From Ga0077555 sp046154645 (GTDB lineage: Bacteria; Pseudomonadota; Alphaproteobacteria; Rhizobiales; Hyphomicrobiaceae): a stretch of 64,000 nt of DNA. Location: positions 33,934-97,933 of the forward strand of contig JBJXDZ010000104.1 of the NCBI GenBank assembly GCA_046154645.1. Reading direction: 5' to 3'. This document shows, piece after piece, positions 57,134 to 64,000 of this stretch. The notes under the pieces are model-generated. The model made no database searches and was not told the origin of the DNA. It saw nothing but the letters and a program-made list of their open reading frames with translations. A program made the translations under genes and the position numbers. Position 1 is the stretch's first letter. Each line of letters starts with the position of its first letter.

Positions 57134-57165
57134 CGTCAGGCCCGGGACGCATTTGCGTCCTGACG
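57134..57165. terminator. Second hairpin downstream of the exoenzyme gene
   Basis: CGTCA...GGACGC-ATTT-GCGTCC-TGACG makes a nested stem of 6 plus 5 bp. It directly follows the first hairpin and may be a back-up terminator. Confidence 0.45.
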
Positions 57166-58145
57166 TCGCTCGAATTCTCTCTACCCGACAAGTGTCAGCG
57201 AATATCCACCCGTCCTCATGCAGCGCCACGGTTCACTGGTGGCAATGCGGCGCTACCGGCGACGTCGCGCCCCCCGCGAGCCGCGAACCAGCGCTAGGCC
57301 GAGCGCCACTCACCCAAGTGTTGAGGGTATCTGATGCAGGTCTATTCCAAGCGCGGCCTCAGGCATTGGGGCCGGTGACCAGGAGGGGGACGCTGCCATC
57401 ACCGTCAGACCTGTCAAAAGTGAGGCTCGCGCGGTGCACCAGTCTCTTGTCGCCGTGCCTCCCAGACCTGTCGCATGCGTGTTGGCGGCAATAGGGTTGC
57501 CGCCTCAGGCGATAATCGCACGAGTGAGCATGCCGGACCGGTGACGGTGGCTCCACACCAGAACGCCGCCGGTCAGAGACCGAAGTGCCATCCACATTCG
57601 CTCGACCCCAATGAGCAAGCATGCAGCCATCCCGGCGTGACCGGCGAGTTTGGGTCACTGCCAGTAGACGACATCGCCATCGCGTATGCCGATTAAACCG
57701 CTGGCACGGCGCCAACGCTCTGAAAACTCCTGACCACGCGCGCTTGTTGGCGACCTCGGCCTATATGCCCGAGGCCAAATCGGTCGAGCGCCTCCGGCTC
57801 TGCCCGAAGTAGCGCTAGCTGTCGCAGCGCTGGCGCACCGACTACGGCGTCATCGTCGATGCCGCCTGCGCGGCTTTGAACAAGCGTAAGCAGGAGGCCG
57901 GGAGCATCGCGTCACTGTGCTCCTATCCGTGGCTGGAATAATGCCTGACTGCGGTCGAAATTCTGCTGGGACCGCATCACTGCTGACAACTCTGACGTCA
58001 TTGACTTTTTGGTATGCACGTTGACGCAATGGCCCTTGTAAATCTCTTGTATGTGCGCCGGTTGACCGATTGCCGCCAAACGAGGCGCATTCTGCCTTTC
58101 TGTTATTTTTCCCGCTCGCAGACCAAGGTAACGGTCATTTGCTGG
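57166..58145. other. Low-coding region around the IS630 remnant
   Basis: Apart from the transposase remnant nothing recognisable is present. The stretch after 57960 is visibly more AT-rich (for example TTGACTTTTTGGTATG), unlike the surrounding genes, and may be foreign or promoter-type DNA. Confidence 0.5.
57720..57941 (+). pseudogene. IS630-family transposase remnant (C-terminal end)
   Basis: One frame, broken by two stops at about 57810 and 57816, reads ATSAYMPEAKSVERLRL and then DYGVIVDAACAALN and GSIASLCSYPWLE. These match the end of IS630-type transposases, where PPYSPELNPVERxWLYLR is followed by a DYDAIVDACC and SLCxYPW segment. The catalytic Glu region is degraded and the N-terminal two-thirds is absent. 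It marks an old insertion between the secretion island and the polysaccharide genes. Confidence 0.7.
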
Positions 58146-59288
58146 TCATCCGGGCCGGACCGATAGCTTCGCCCGCACGACGTCCACGATCCATTGTTGC
58201 TGTTCGCTCGCCAGATAGGGATGCATCGGCAGGCTCAGGACTTCCGCCGGCAGTCGCTCGGCCACGGGCACGCCGCTGGTGGCGACGGGGTAGCGGGCAT
58301 AGGCGGGCTGATGATGCAGTGGCTTCGGATAGTAGACCTGGGTCGGGATACCGTGTTGGCTCAGGGCACGAATGAGGGGATCGCGATGTCCCGCGGCCAC
58401 GCGGATGGTGTATTGCCCCCAGGCGTGCCCTGCCGCATTGCTGTGGGTCGGCACGGTGACGTCGCCGCCGAGCCCGGCATCGTAGCGTGCCGCAACGCGT
58501 CTGCGGGCGATCAGTTCTTCGGGGAAGATCTTGAGCTTCTCGATCAGGATCGCGGCCTGCAGCGTATCTAGCCGCCCGTTCAAGCCAACGCGCACGACAT
58601 CATACTTTTCCACACCCTTGCCGTGCAGGCGGATGCTGCGCATGATCTCGGCCACCTCATCGTCATCGGTGAATATTGCGCCGCCATCGCCGTAGCACCC
58701 GAGGGGCTTGGCCGGAAAGAAGCTCGTGGCCGTGATGTCGCCGAGCGTGCCGACGAAGCGGCCTTGCCAGCTGCCGCCGAACGATTGCGCCGCGTCGGCC
58801 AACACCCAGAGGCCGTGTTTTCGGGCGAAGGCACGCACGGCGTCGTAGTCGGCCGGCAGCCCAAACAGATCGACGGCGATGACGGCGGCCGGTTCGACGC
58901 CCCGTGCGCGGGCCGCCGCGAGGCCCGCTTCGAGCCCCTCCGGCTGGATGTTGAAGGTCGCCGCATCGACCTCGACGAACACCGGAGTGGCGCCGAGTAG
59001 CGCAATGGTTTCGGGCGTCGCCGTATAGGTGAAAGCCGGGCATAGAACGGCATGGCCGGGGCCTAGCCCCTTGGCCATCATGGCAATCAGCAGCGCATCC
59101 GTGCCACTGGCACAGGTGATGGCGTGCCGGGCGCCGGTGTACGCAGCGAGTTGGCGCTCAAGCTCGGCAACCTCGGGCCCCATGATGAACTGCCCATGGT
59201 CGAGCACGCGGGCCATGGCGGCGTCGAGTTCAGGCCGGATCCGGTCGCGCTGTGCCTTCAGGTCGACGAACTCGATCTTGTGAGCCAT
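58146..59288 (-). CDS. wbpE: DegT/DnrJ/EryC1 sugar aminotransferase, WbpE-like
   Basis: The protein has 380 residues from the ATG at 59288, with AAGGA upstream. The PLP-binding lysine is Lys194 in SFFPAKPLGCYGDGG, and the cofactor-binding ADAAQSFGG and ASGTDALL segments are intact. By match and by neighbours it is the aminotransferase that turns the 3-keto form of UDP-GlcNAcA into the 3-amino sugar using glutamate. It is the third gene in the wbpB-wbpD-wbpE order on the minus strand, 46 nt after the acetyltransferase. Other sugar aminotransferase substrates cannot be excluded from sequence alone. Confidence 0.85.
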   Translation of the reverse strand: MAHKIEFVDLKAQRDRIRPELDAAMARVLDHGQFIMGPEVAELERQLAAYTGARHAITCASGTDALLIAMMAKGLGPGHAVLCPAFTYTATPETIALLGATPVFVEVDAATFNIQPEGLEAGLAAARARGVEPAAVIAVDLFGLPADYDAVRAFARKHGLWVLADAAQSFGGSWQGRFVGTLGDITATSFFPAKPLGCYGDGGAIFTDDDEVAEIMRSIRLHGKGVEKYDVVRVGLNGRLDTLQAAILIEKLKIFPEELIARRRVAARYDAGLGGDVTVPTHSNAAGHAWGQYTIRVAAGHRDPLIRALSQHGIPTQVYYPKPLHHQPAYARYPVATSGVPVAERLPAEVLSLPMHPYLASEQQQWIVDVVRAKLSVRPG

Positions 59289-59334
59289 GCGAACGTGATC
59301 CTTAGCTTGCGATCCTCGGTGCACACGAGAACAG

Positions 59335-59934
59335 TCAGCGAGCGCCGCCTGCACTTACCACTGGCTCGAGGCGAGCGCCATTGTCGCACTCGCGGTACCT
59401 GGTGCCATCGATCGGGCAAACCAGATCGCCCCCCAATCGCCCTCCAGCCCGGCTCATCCAACCGATGCGGCGTGCAGGAACACCGGCCATCAAGGCATAA
59501 GCCGGCACCGAGCCCGTGACCACGGCGCCAGCCGCGATGAAGCAGTATTCGCCGAGGCAGTGGCCGCACACGATCGTGGCGTTGGCGCCGATGGTAGCGC
59601 CACGCCGGACCAGCGTGTGCCTGAACTCACTCTTGCGCTCGATCTCGGCGCGCGGGTTCATCACGTTGGTGAAGACGCAGCTCGGGCCACAGAACACCCC
59701 GTCCTCGAGTTCGACGCCGTTGTACAGGCTAACGTTGTTTTGGATCTTGCAGTGATTGCCGACCTTCACGGCCGGTCCGATCATGACGTTCTGGCCAATC
59801 GAGCAGTGCTCGCCAATGTCGCAGTCTTTGAGGATGTGCACGAAGTGCCAGATTTTGGTGCCCCGCCCGATCACCACAGGTTCATCCACGTAGGCGCTCT
59901 CGTGGATGAACACGCCGTCAAACGGGCCAGCCAT
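59335..59934 (-). CDS. wbpD: Left-handed beta-helix N-acetyltransferase, WbpD-like
   Basis: The protein has 199 residues from the ATG at 59934 (GGGAG upstream); an ATG at 59949 is also in frame. Hexapeptide repeats run through most of the chain (IGQNVMIGPAVKVGNHCKI). The segment VFTNVMNPRAEIERKSEF is typical of WbpD/WlbB, and the C-terminus has the small CPIDGTRY tail common in this group. It would acetylate the 3-amino group to give UDP-2,3-diacetamido-glucuronate. Its start overlaps the end of the oxidase gene by about 17 nt, so the two are coupled. Confidence 0.87.
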   Translation of the reverse strand: MAGPFDGVFIHESAYVDEPVVIGRGTKIWHFVHILKDCDIGEHCSIGQNVMIGPAVKVGNHCKIQNNVSLYNGVELEDGVFCGPSCVFTNVMNPRAEIERKSEFRHTLVRRGATIGANATIVCGHCLGEYCFIAAGAVVTGSVPAYALMAGVPARRIGWMSRAGGRLGGDLVCPIDGTRYRECDNGARLEPVVSAGGAR

Positions 59935-60913
59935 GCTGGTATCTCCCATTGTTGCCCAGCACCCGCAGCAGGAAGGGATGTTGCTCGCCCTTGTTCAATT
60001 CGATGGCTGCAGTGCGGATGCCCGAGACGGCCTCGATCGACGGACGCACATCCGCCAGTGGAAAGCCGCGGCCTGCCATGATCTCGCGGTAGCTTTCTGT
60101 GTGCAGGTCGGTGAAGCCTTCCGAGAATTCGATCTCGCGGCCGTCGACCGTGACCGAGCGGAAGGTCTTTTGCTTGGCGGCCAGCGCTTCCGGCACGTCG
60201 CGGGCGTTGATCGACAAGAACCAGCGCACACGGGCGCGGCTGTATTCGAGATAGCCGGCGGCGCAATCCATGGCTCGGTGGTGCACGACATTGCGTTTCA
60301 AGGGACCAAACACGAAGGCCAGCATATCGAAGAAATGCACGCCGATGTTGGTGGCGATGCCACCGGACTTGGCCTCGTCGCCCTTCCAGGAGACGTAGTA
60401 CCAACGCCCGCGCGAGGTGACATAGGAGAGGTCGACGTCGTGAATATGGGCCTGATCGCCCGACTCGATCTGCTTCTTCAAGGCGATGATGGTCGGATGC
60501 AACCGCAATTGCAGGATGGTGTTGATGCGCCGGCCCGAACTTTTCTCTAACGCGGCGAGACCATCGATGTTCCAGGGGTTGAGCACCAGCGGCTTTTCGC
60601 AGATGACGTCGGCGCCGGCGCGCAGGCCGAAGCGCACGTGGGCGTCGTGCAGGTAGTTGGGCGAGCAGACCGACACGTAATCGAGCGGCCGCCCTTCGCG
60701 CGCCAGCCGATCGACATAGCGGTCGAAGCGCTCGAACTCCGTGAAGAAGCGAGCGTCGGGGAAGTAGCTATCCATGATGCCGACGGAGTCTGACGGGTCG
60801 AGGGCGGCGACAAGCGTGCCGTCGTTTTCCTTGATGGCGCGCAAGTGCCGCGGCGCGACGTAACCGCCGGTGCCGATCAGAGCGAATGCCTTCGTCGGGT
60901 TTGCTGATGTCAC
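59918..60913 (-). CDS. wbpB: UDP-GlcNAcA 3-dehydrogenase/oxidase, WbpB (WlbA)-like
   Basis: The protein has 331 residues from a GTG at 60913, with GAGGGG upstream. The Rossmann segment ALIGTGGYVAPRH is at the N-terminus and the GFO/IDH/MocA motif CEKPLVL is present. The ending GIRTAAIELNKGEQHPF is typical of WlbA. It oxidises C3 of UDP-N-acetylglucosaminuronate, the first step of the diacetamido-uronate pathway. It lies 55 nt after the chimeric AsnB/epimerase gene. The UDP-GlcNAc 6-dehydrogenase (WbpA type) needed upstream is not in the window. Confidence 0.88.
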   Translation of the reverse strand: MTSANPTKAFALIGTGGYVAPRHLRAIKENDGTLVAALDPSDSVGIMDSYFPDARFFTEFERFDRYVDRLAREGRPLDYVSVCSPNYLHDAHVRFGLRAGADVICEKPLVLNPWNIDGLAALEKSSGRRINTILQLRLHPTIIALKKQIESGDQAHIHDVDLSYVTSRGRWYYVSWKGDEAKSGGIATNIGVHFFDMLAFVFGPLKRNVVHHRAMDCAAGYLEYSRARVRWFLSINARDVPEALAAKQKTFRSVTVDGREIEFSEGFTDLHTESYREIMAGRGFPLADVRPSIEAVSGIRTAAIELNKGEQHPFLLRVLGNNGRYQHGWPV

Positions 60914-60968
60914 CTGGCCGTCCCCTCACGTGCAAGATCTGTCGGGTGCCGTGGCCTTGACGCCCCGG

Positions 60969-61763
60969 TCATCTGGCGAGCTCCGCCAGTTTTTCGGCTA
61001 CGACGCCAACAATGCGGCTTGCGGCATGTCCGTCGCCGTATTCAGCGATGTCGCGCCGAGGCTCAAACCGGCCTTGCGACCATAACCGGTTCCAGCCGGC
61101 TTCGATAGTCTCGACCCATTCCGTTTCGTTGCGCAAGGTGATGCGCGGGACGCGGTGGAAGTAGGCTTCTTTCAGTAAGCCACCGGAGTCGGCCAGGATG
61201 CAACGCGCACCTGACAGCAGCGACTTGATCTCCGAGGCGAAGGCAAGCACTCCATCGCGCACACAACAGTGCAGCGGCTTGATGCCGAGCGGGTCGCGCG
61301 CCAACAGCAGCTGACGAGCGGCCAGATCGACCCACGCCAAAGCATACAAGCCGATGAGCCTACTGAGACCGCCGATGCCGTGGCGTGCCAACACGGCCAG
61401 CAGTACCTCGGTGTTGTTGGTGGAGCGAAACGCGTGGCCGGCAGCTTCCAGTTCCGTCTTGAGCTCGCGGTGGTCGTAGATCTCGCCGTTGAAATCGATC
61501 CAGCCGTTGCCGGTCGCATCGGCCATCGGCTGCCAGCCGCCCGGGCTCAGGTCGACGATCGACAACCGCCGGTGGACGAGCGCCAGCCTGCCAGCGGACA
61601 AGCGGCCTGCGTCGCGGCCGGTCTCGGGCGCGCGGCCATCGTCCCAACTCAGGCAGCCCCAGTCGTCGGGACCGCGGTGAGCCTGAGTTTGCGACAGCAG
61701 GTGGATCTTGCGTGCCAGATCGGCAATCGGCCGCCCCGCCAGCAACCCCGCAATACCGCACAT
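60969..61763 (-). CDS. Chimeric ORF: AsnB-type glutaminase half fused to UDP-GlcNAc 2-epimerase C-terminus
   Basis: The ORF has 264 codons from MCGIAG at 61763. Residues 1 to about 183 are an asparagine-synthase-type class II glutaminase: Cys2 nucleophile, HRGPDD, FNGEIYDH, LARDPLGIKPL and FASEIKSLL. From about residue 184 it switches to the end of a non-hydrolysing UDP-GlcNAc 2-epimerase (WecB/WbpI): ILADSGGLLKEA, ITLRNETEWVETIEAGWN and AEYGDGHAASRIV. The synthetase domain of the first and the N-terminal domain of the second are missing. A deletion joining two genes in frame is the simplest explanation. It is probably non-functional as an epimerase; the glutaminase half may still fold. Confidence 0.8.
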   Translation of the reverse strand: MCGIAGLLAGRPIADLARKIHLLSQTQAHRGPDDWGCLSWDDGRAPETGRDAGRLSAGRLALVHRRLSIVDLSPGGWQPMADATGNGWIDFNGEIYDHRELKTELEAAGHAFRSTNNTEVLLAVLARHGIGGLSRLIGLYALAWVDLAARQLLLARDPLGIKPLHCCVRDGVLAFASEIKSLLSGARCILADSGGLLKEAYFHRVPRITLRNETEWVETIEAGWNRLWSQGRFEPRRDIAEYGDGHAASRIVGVVAEKLAELAR

Positions 61764-61835
61764 GGGCTCAGGCCCCCCGCCGGCCGATGGCATTTCCGCG
61801 AATGTCTGAAAACTTGCAACGCATTCCAGGTGGTC

Positions 61836-62288
61836 TCATAATCTGCGCACTGGTTTTGCCGGAACACCAGCAAGCACGACGCCCCCCTCGGGGAACGACT
61901 GGCGCACGACGGCATTGGCGCCGACGACGGTGCGGTCGCCTATGGGCACGCCCGGCAGGATGACGGCACCGAGCCCGATCCAGCGTTGCCGTCCGATGCG
62001 GATGCCGGGAGTCGGCGGTGCCTTTTCGAAATCACCGATGTCGTGCGTTTGCGAGATGATGGCCACGTTGGGTCCCCAGATCGTGCCTTCGCCGATCCAC
62101 AGACCGTCGGCGCAATTGATATAGCAACCGCCGCTGACGGCGAGGCTGGTCCTGACCTTCGGGCATTCGTTCTCGATTGTGAGACCCTGAGGATGCAGCA
62201 CACGGCTCGTCAAGTGCTTGCTGTAGCGGCAGCTGGCGTCGATCCGCAGCAGACGTTGGAACAGCACATTGGTGAGCCAGACCGGCAC
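61836..62288 (-). CDS. Hexapeptide-repeat acyltransferase (LbH, maltose/galactoside acetyltransferase-like)
   Basis: The protein has 150 residues from a GTG at 62288, with AGGTG upstream. Hexapeptide repeats and the family loop IISQTHDIGDFEKAP, which contains the likely catalytic His, are present; the ending GVPAKPVRRL is typical. Acetylation of a surface glycan residue is likely from the neighbours. It is slightly shorter than usual at the N-terminus. The start is uncertain. Confidence 0.8.
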   Translation of the reverse strand: MPVWLTNVLFQRLLRIDASCRYSKHLTSRVLHPQGLTIENECPKVRTSLAVSGGCYINCADGLWIGEGTIWGPNVAIISQTHDIGDFEKAPPTPGIRIGRQRWIGLGAVILPGVPIGDRTVVGANAVVRQSFPEGGVVLAGVPAKPVRRL

Positions 62289-62363
62289 TTTCGCACCTGC
62301 GGATAGCCCGCTCGCCTCAACGGGGTGCGCAGCATCGCCTTCTACCTTCCCGTCAGCCGCGAC

Positions 62364-62621
62364 TCATGTCCGCGGTGTGTCGCACCATTCGAGGAAGCGG
62401 GTCAATACGCGACGGGGGGCATGCGGCAGAAAGCTCAGGTGAGACATGAAAGCCGCCAGCGGCCGCAGCAGTCCCTCCATTCGCGCGCCGACCAGCATCA
62501 CCGCAGAAACGGCCAAGCCTGCGGCCAGCGCTACCCCCGCTGGCATGGCGTCGATTGGGAGCGCTGTGAGAATGCAGATGCCGCCTATAGCGAGCAGCAG
62601 CAGGCCCGGCGCCGCGACGGC
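62364..62621 (-). pseudogene. Membrane-protein C-terminal fragment
   Basis: One minus-strand frame from just after a TAG at 62622-62624 to a stop at 62364 encodes two hydrophobic helices (GLLLLAIGGICILTALPI and GVALAAGLAVSAVMLVG) followed by a basic tail ending in WCDTPRT. It has no good start and overlaps the out-of-frame end of the glycosyltransferase gene. It looks like the end of a larger membrane protein whose front part was deleted. An internal ATG at 62546 would give a 60-residue protein. Confidence 0.45.
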
Positions 62622-63649
62622 CTAGGGGTCCGTCCCGACCGCGCGCCGCCCGCGCACGCCTCGATCAAGCGGAAGCCACCCATCGGGCACAGCGCCACCG
62701 CCGATGCCTGCTTGAGCGCCGCTACCACTGGCCGCGGCTGGGAACCCAGGAACCGCACCACACGTGACAGATCCGCGTCCTCGCTGACGGTCTCCCTGAG
62801 GCGTGCCGACCAGGAATCGCCGCCGGCCATGATAAGAACGGTGTCATGCGACGAAGCCGCCAGGTGGCGCGCGGCCTCGAGCACATCGTCGACATAGTTC
62901 TCGCGTGACAGCCGGCCGACGAAGCTGACGATAGGGCGCCCGTCGGGCAATCCGAGACCAGCGAGCGCCTCGGGCGCGGCCGGCGTCGTAAAGGCCGACA
63001 GATCTGCGCCGTGCGGAAGGACACTGATGCGAGTTCGCGGCGCCCCTGGGCTGGTGGCATAGCCAATCAGGCTTTCGCGAATGGGAAGCACCATGTCGGC
63101 CCGCGACAGCACGATGCGCTCGAGCGCGATGGCAAGCCGCCGCGAGCCGAATACGCGGGGCGCACCACTGACCGAATCGCGCTCGTGGCGCCTGTCGAAG
63201 TCGGCGTGGATTGAGACGCAGAAGGGCTTGCCCGCCAGGCGGGCCGCCAGGAGGCTGACAAAGCCGGACAGGCAGGGATCTGTGGCACGGACGGCTGCGA
63301 CAGTCTCACGATTGGCCAGGCGGGCCGTCGCGACGATGACACGAAGGACGTGGAAGGGCCCCAGTGTCCGCCTTAGCAGGGACGGACCGGGAATGCCGAA
63401 TTCGTGGATGACAAGGCCCCGACCAAGTGCCACCACGCGGTTGTGGCGCGTGAAGGGGAAAATCATGACGACCTTGTCGAAGAATCCCTTATCGTCGAAA
63501 TCATGCAGGAGCCGGTCGACACCTTTGGCCACTGAGGAATCGTAGTCGGTCGCTGCGACCAATAGCAAACGTCGGCCGCTCCCGGTTGCTGCCGGCGCAA
63601 CAGCGTGTCCGATTGGCGGGCCGGTAGTCGGGTCGGTCAGGCGGTTCAT
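62585..63649 (-). CDS. GT4-like glycosyltransferase, truncated at the C-terminal lobe
   Basis: The frame gives 354 residues. The N-terminal lobe is intact (GVDRLLHDF, SIHADFDRRH), and the donor lobe begins with ISVLPHGADLSAF, PIVSFVGRLSRENYVDD and FLGSQP. The family's donor-binding motif starts as GGFRLIEACAGG (324-335) but then breaks off; the last 19 residues (ARSGRTPRPSRR and on) are Arg-rich and read out of frame over a membrane-protein fragment. The last helix and part of the nucleotide-sugar site are missing, so activity is doubtful. It starts at an ATGA overlap with the stop of a broken methyltransferase. Confidence 0.8.
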   Translation of the reverse strand: MNRLTDPTTGPPIGHAVAPAATGSGRRLLLVAATDYDSSVAKGVDRLLHDFDDKGFFDKVVMIFPFTRHNRVVALGRGLVIHEFGIPGPSLLRRTLGPFHVLRVIVATARLANRETVAAVRATDPCLSGFVSLLAARLAGKPFCVSIHADFDRRHERDSVSGAPRVFGSRRLAIALERIVLSRADMVLPIRESLIGYATSPGAPRTRISVLPHGADLSAFTTPAAPEALAGLGLPDGRPIVSFVGRLSRENYVDDVLEAARHLAASSHDTVLIMAGGDSWSARLRETVSEDADLSRVVRFLGSQPRPVVAALKQASAVALCPMGGFRLIEACAGGARSGRTPRPSRRRACCCSL

Positions 63650-63886
63650 GTGGCGCGCCGCCGGTAGACGTACTCATCGCAGCCGGAGCCGAAAAGGCCC
63701 AGCTCGCGTGGTCGGGCGAACACCTGCTCGGGCACAAAGCCGAGCCGAATCTTCAGCGTATCCACCTCGTCGGCGAGGATGCTTTAGTAGGGGTAAGCCG
63801 CCCATCCAGTCGTGCAGATCGTGCCAGTATTCCATGCCGCGACGAACGTTTACCCACCGAAGGGCAATCCATTCATGCCTGTCCCC
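63646..63886 (-). pseudogene. SAM-dependent methyltransferase remnant (C-terminal end)
   Basis: Two minus-strand frames read WVNVRRGMEYWHDLHDWMGG (about 63860-63795) and then DEVDTLKIRLGFVPE and GSGCDEYVYRRRAT to a TGA at 63646. Joined, they resemble the end of class I methyltransferases found in glycan loci. A frameshift in the CCCC run (63790-63793 on the plus strand reads GGGG) and a stop just beyond it separate the halves. A further in-frame stop is met near 63887, where the transposon-type DNA begins. The gene is dead. Confidence 0.55.
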
Positions 63887-63937
63887 TTAGTTCAGGCGCA
63901 ATCATGGGATAGGTGAGTGCGATCAAGGAGATGGACC

Positions 63938-64000
63938 ATGACCGACACGATGCCGGACGATCTGTGGCGTGACTTCCCCAAGACCGCACCGGCGTTCGAG
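63938..64000 (+). mobile_element. IS1595-type transposase, first 21 codons at the window edge
   Basis: The ATG at 63938 has AAGGAG 7 nt upstream and begins MTDTMPDDLWRDFPKTAPAF, which matches the N-terminus of IS1595/ISXO2-type transposases just ahead of their zinc-ribbon. The rest lies outside the window. The adjacent left end is probably near 63880-63890, where the methyltransferase remnant stops. Confidence 0.6.

Noticed and set aside
55248..57191. 647-codon frame opposite the exoenzyme RTX repeats
   Set aside because: It is a low-complexity antisense shadow of GGxGxDxxx codons with no independent features.
57359..57715. 118-codon minus-strand ORF beside the IS630 remnant
   Set aside because: Arg/His-rich composition, no motif, and position in degraded mobile-element DNA argue against a gene.
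60969..61763. Genuine bifunctional amidotransferase-epimerase
   Set aside because: The epimerase part lacks its catalytic N-terminal domain and the glutaminase part lacks a synthetase partner, so a deletion junction is more likely.

Overview
The window is GC-rich chromosomal DNA from an alphaproteobacterium, most likely of the Hyphomicrobiales (Rhizobiales) type. The clues are an MmcB-type repair protein, a TadG-like protein beside single-domain response regulators, a Tat-dependent PotD-like ABC importer and palindromic interspersed repeats. No rRNA, tRNA or CRISPR array was seen, and the genus cannot be fixed from the sequence alone.

Layout. 1-6.2 kb (minus): a GT-C-like membrane glycosyltransferase cut by the window edge, a one-TM partner, a Usp-like protein and a Lon-like AAA+ protease. 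6.3 kb (plus): mmcB. 6.8-14 kb (minus): a compact seven-gene operon with a complete PotDABC-like importer followed by an RraA-like protein, a GGT-like hydrolase and a D-2-hydroxyacid dehydrogenase. The RraA-like and GGT-like proteins both lack the textbook substrate-binding arginine, so the imported compound is probably unusual. 14.2-24.3 kb: an ion-transporter-superfamily permease, a GNAT enzyme, an orphan ferric-binding protein with two unknown envelope proteins, a RidA-like protein overlapping an ammonium transporter, and an acyl-CoA synthetase. 24.3-25.8 kb: gene-free DNA with three 170-bp palindromic-ended repeats and a hairpin-rich stretch. 25.8-33 kb: pepA, then a signalling module (TadG-like protein and two lone receiver proteins, divergent from a hybrid histidine kinase).

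33-57.1 kb is the most striking part: a type I secretion island. It holds a 2470-residue RTX/cadherin-like adhesin, an MFS permease, an HlyC-like acyltransferase with the ABC exporter and HlyD adaptor, a second HlyC-like acyltransferase, and a 3175-residue RTX exoenzyme. The exoenzyme joins an ExeM/NucH nuclease, a choice-of-anchor I domain, a 5'-nucleotidase-like domain and a PhoX-like domain. It reads as a single secreted polypeptide that could take DNA down to free phosphate, although the metallophosphatase metal site looks altered. No pore-forming toxin is visible although two toxin-type acyltransferases are present.

57.1-64 kb is an eroding surface-polysaccharide locus. It carries genes for UDP-2,3-diacetamido-glucuronate synthesis (WbpB, WbpD and WbpE types). 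Around them are an IS630 remnant, an in-frame AsnB/UDP-GlcNAc-2-epimerase chimera, a glycosyltransferase cut at its C-terminal lobe and run into a membrane-protein fragment, a broken methyltransferase, and the start of an IS1595-type transposase at the right edge.
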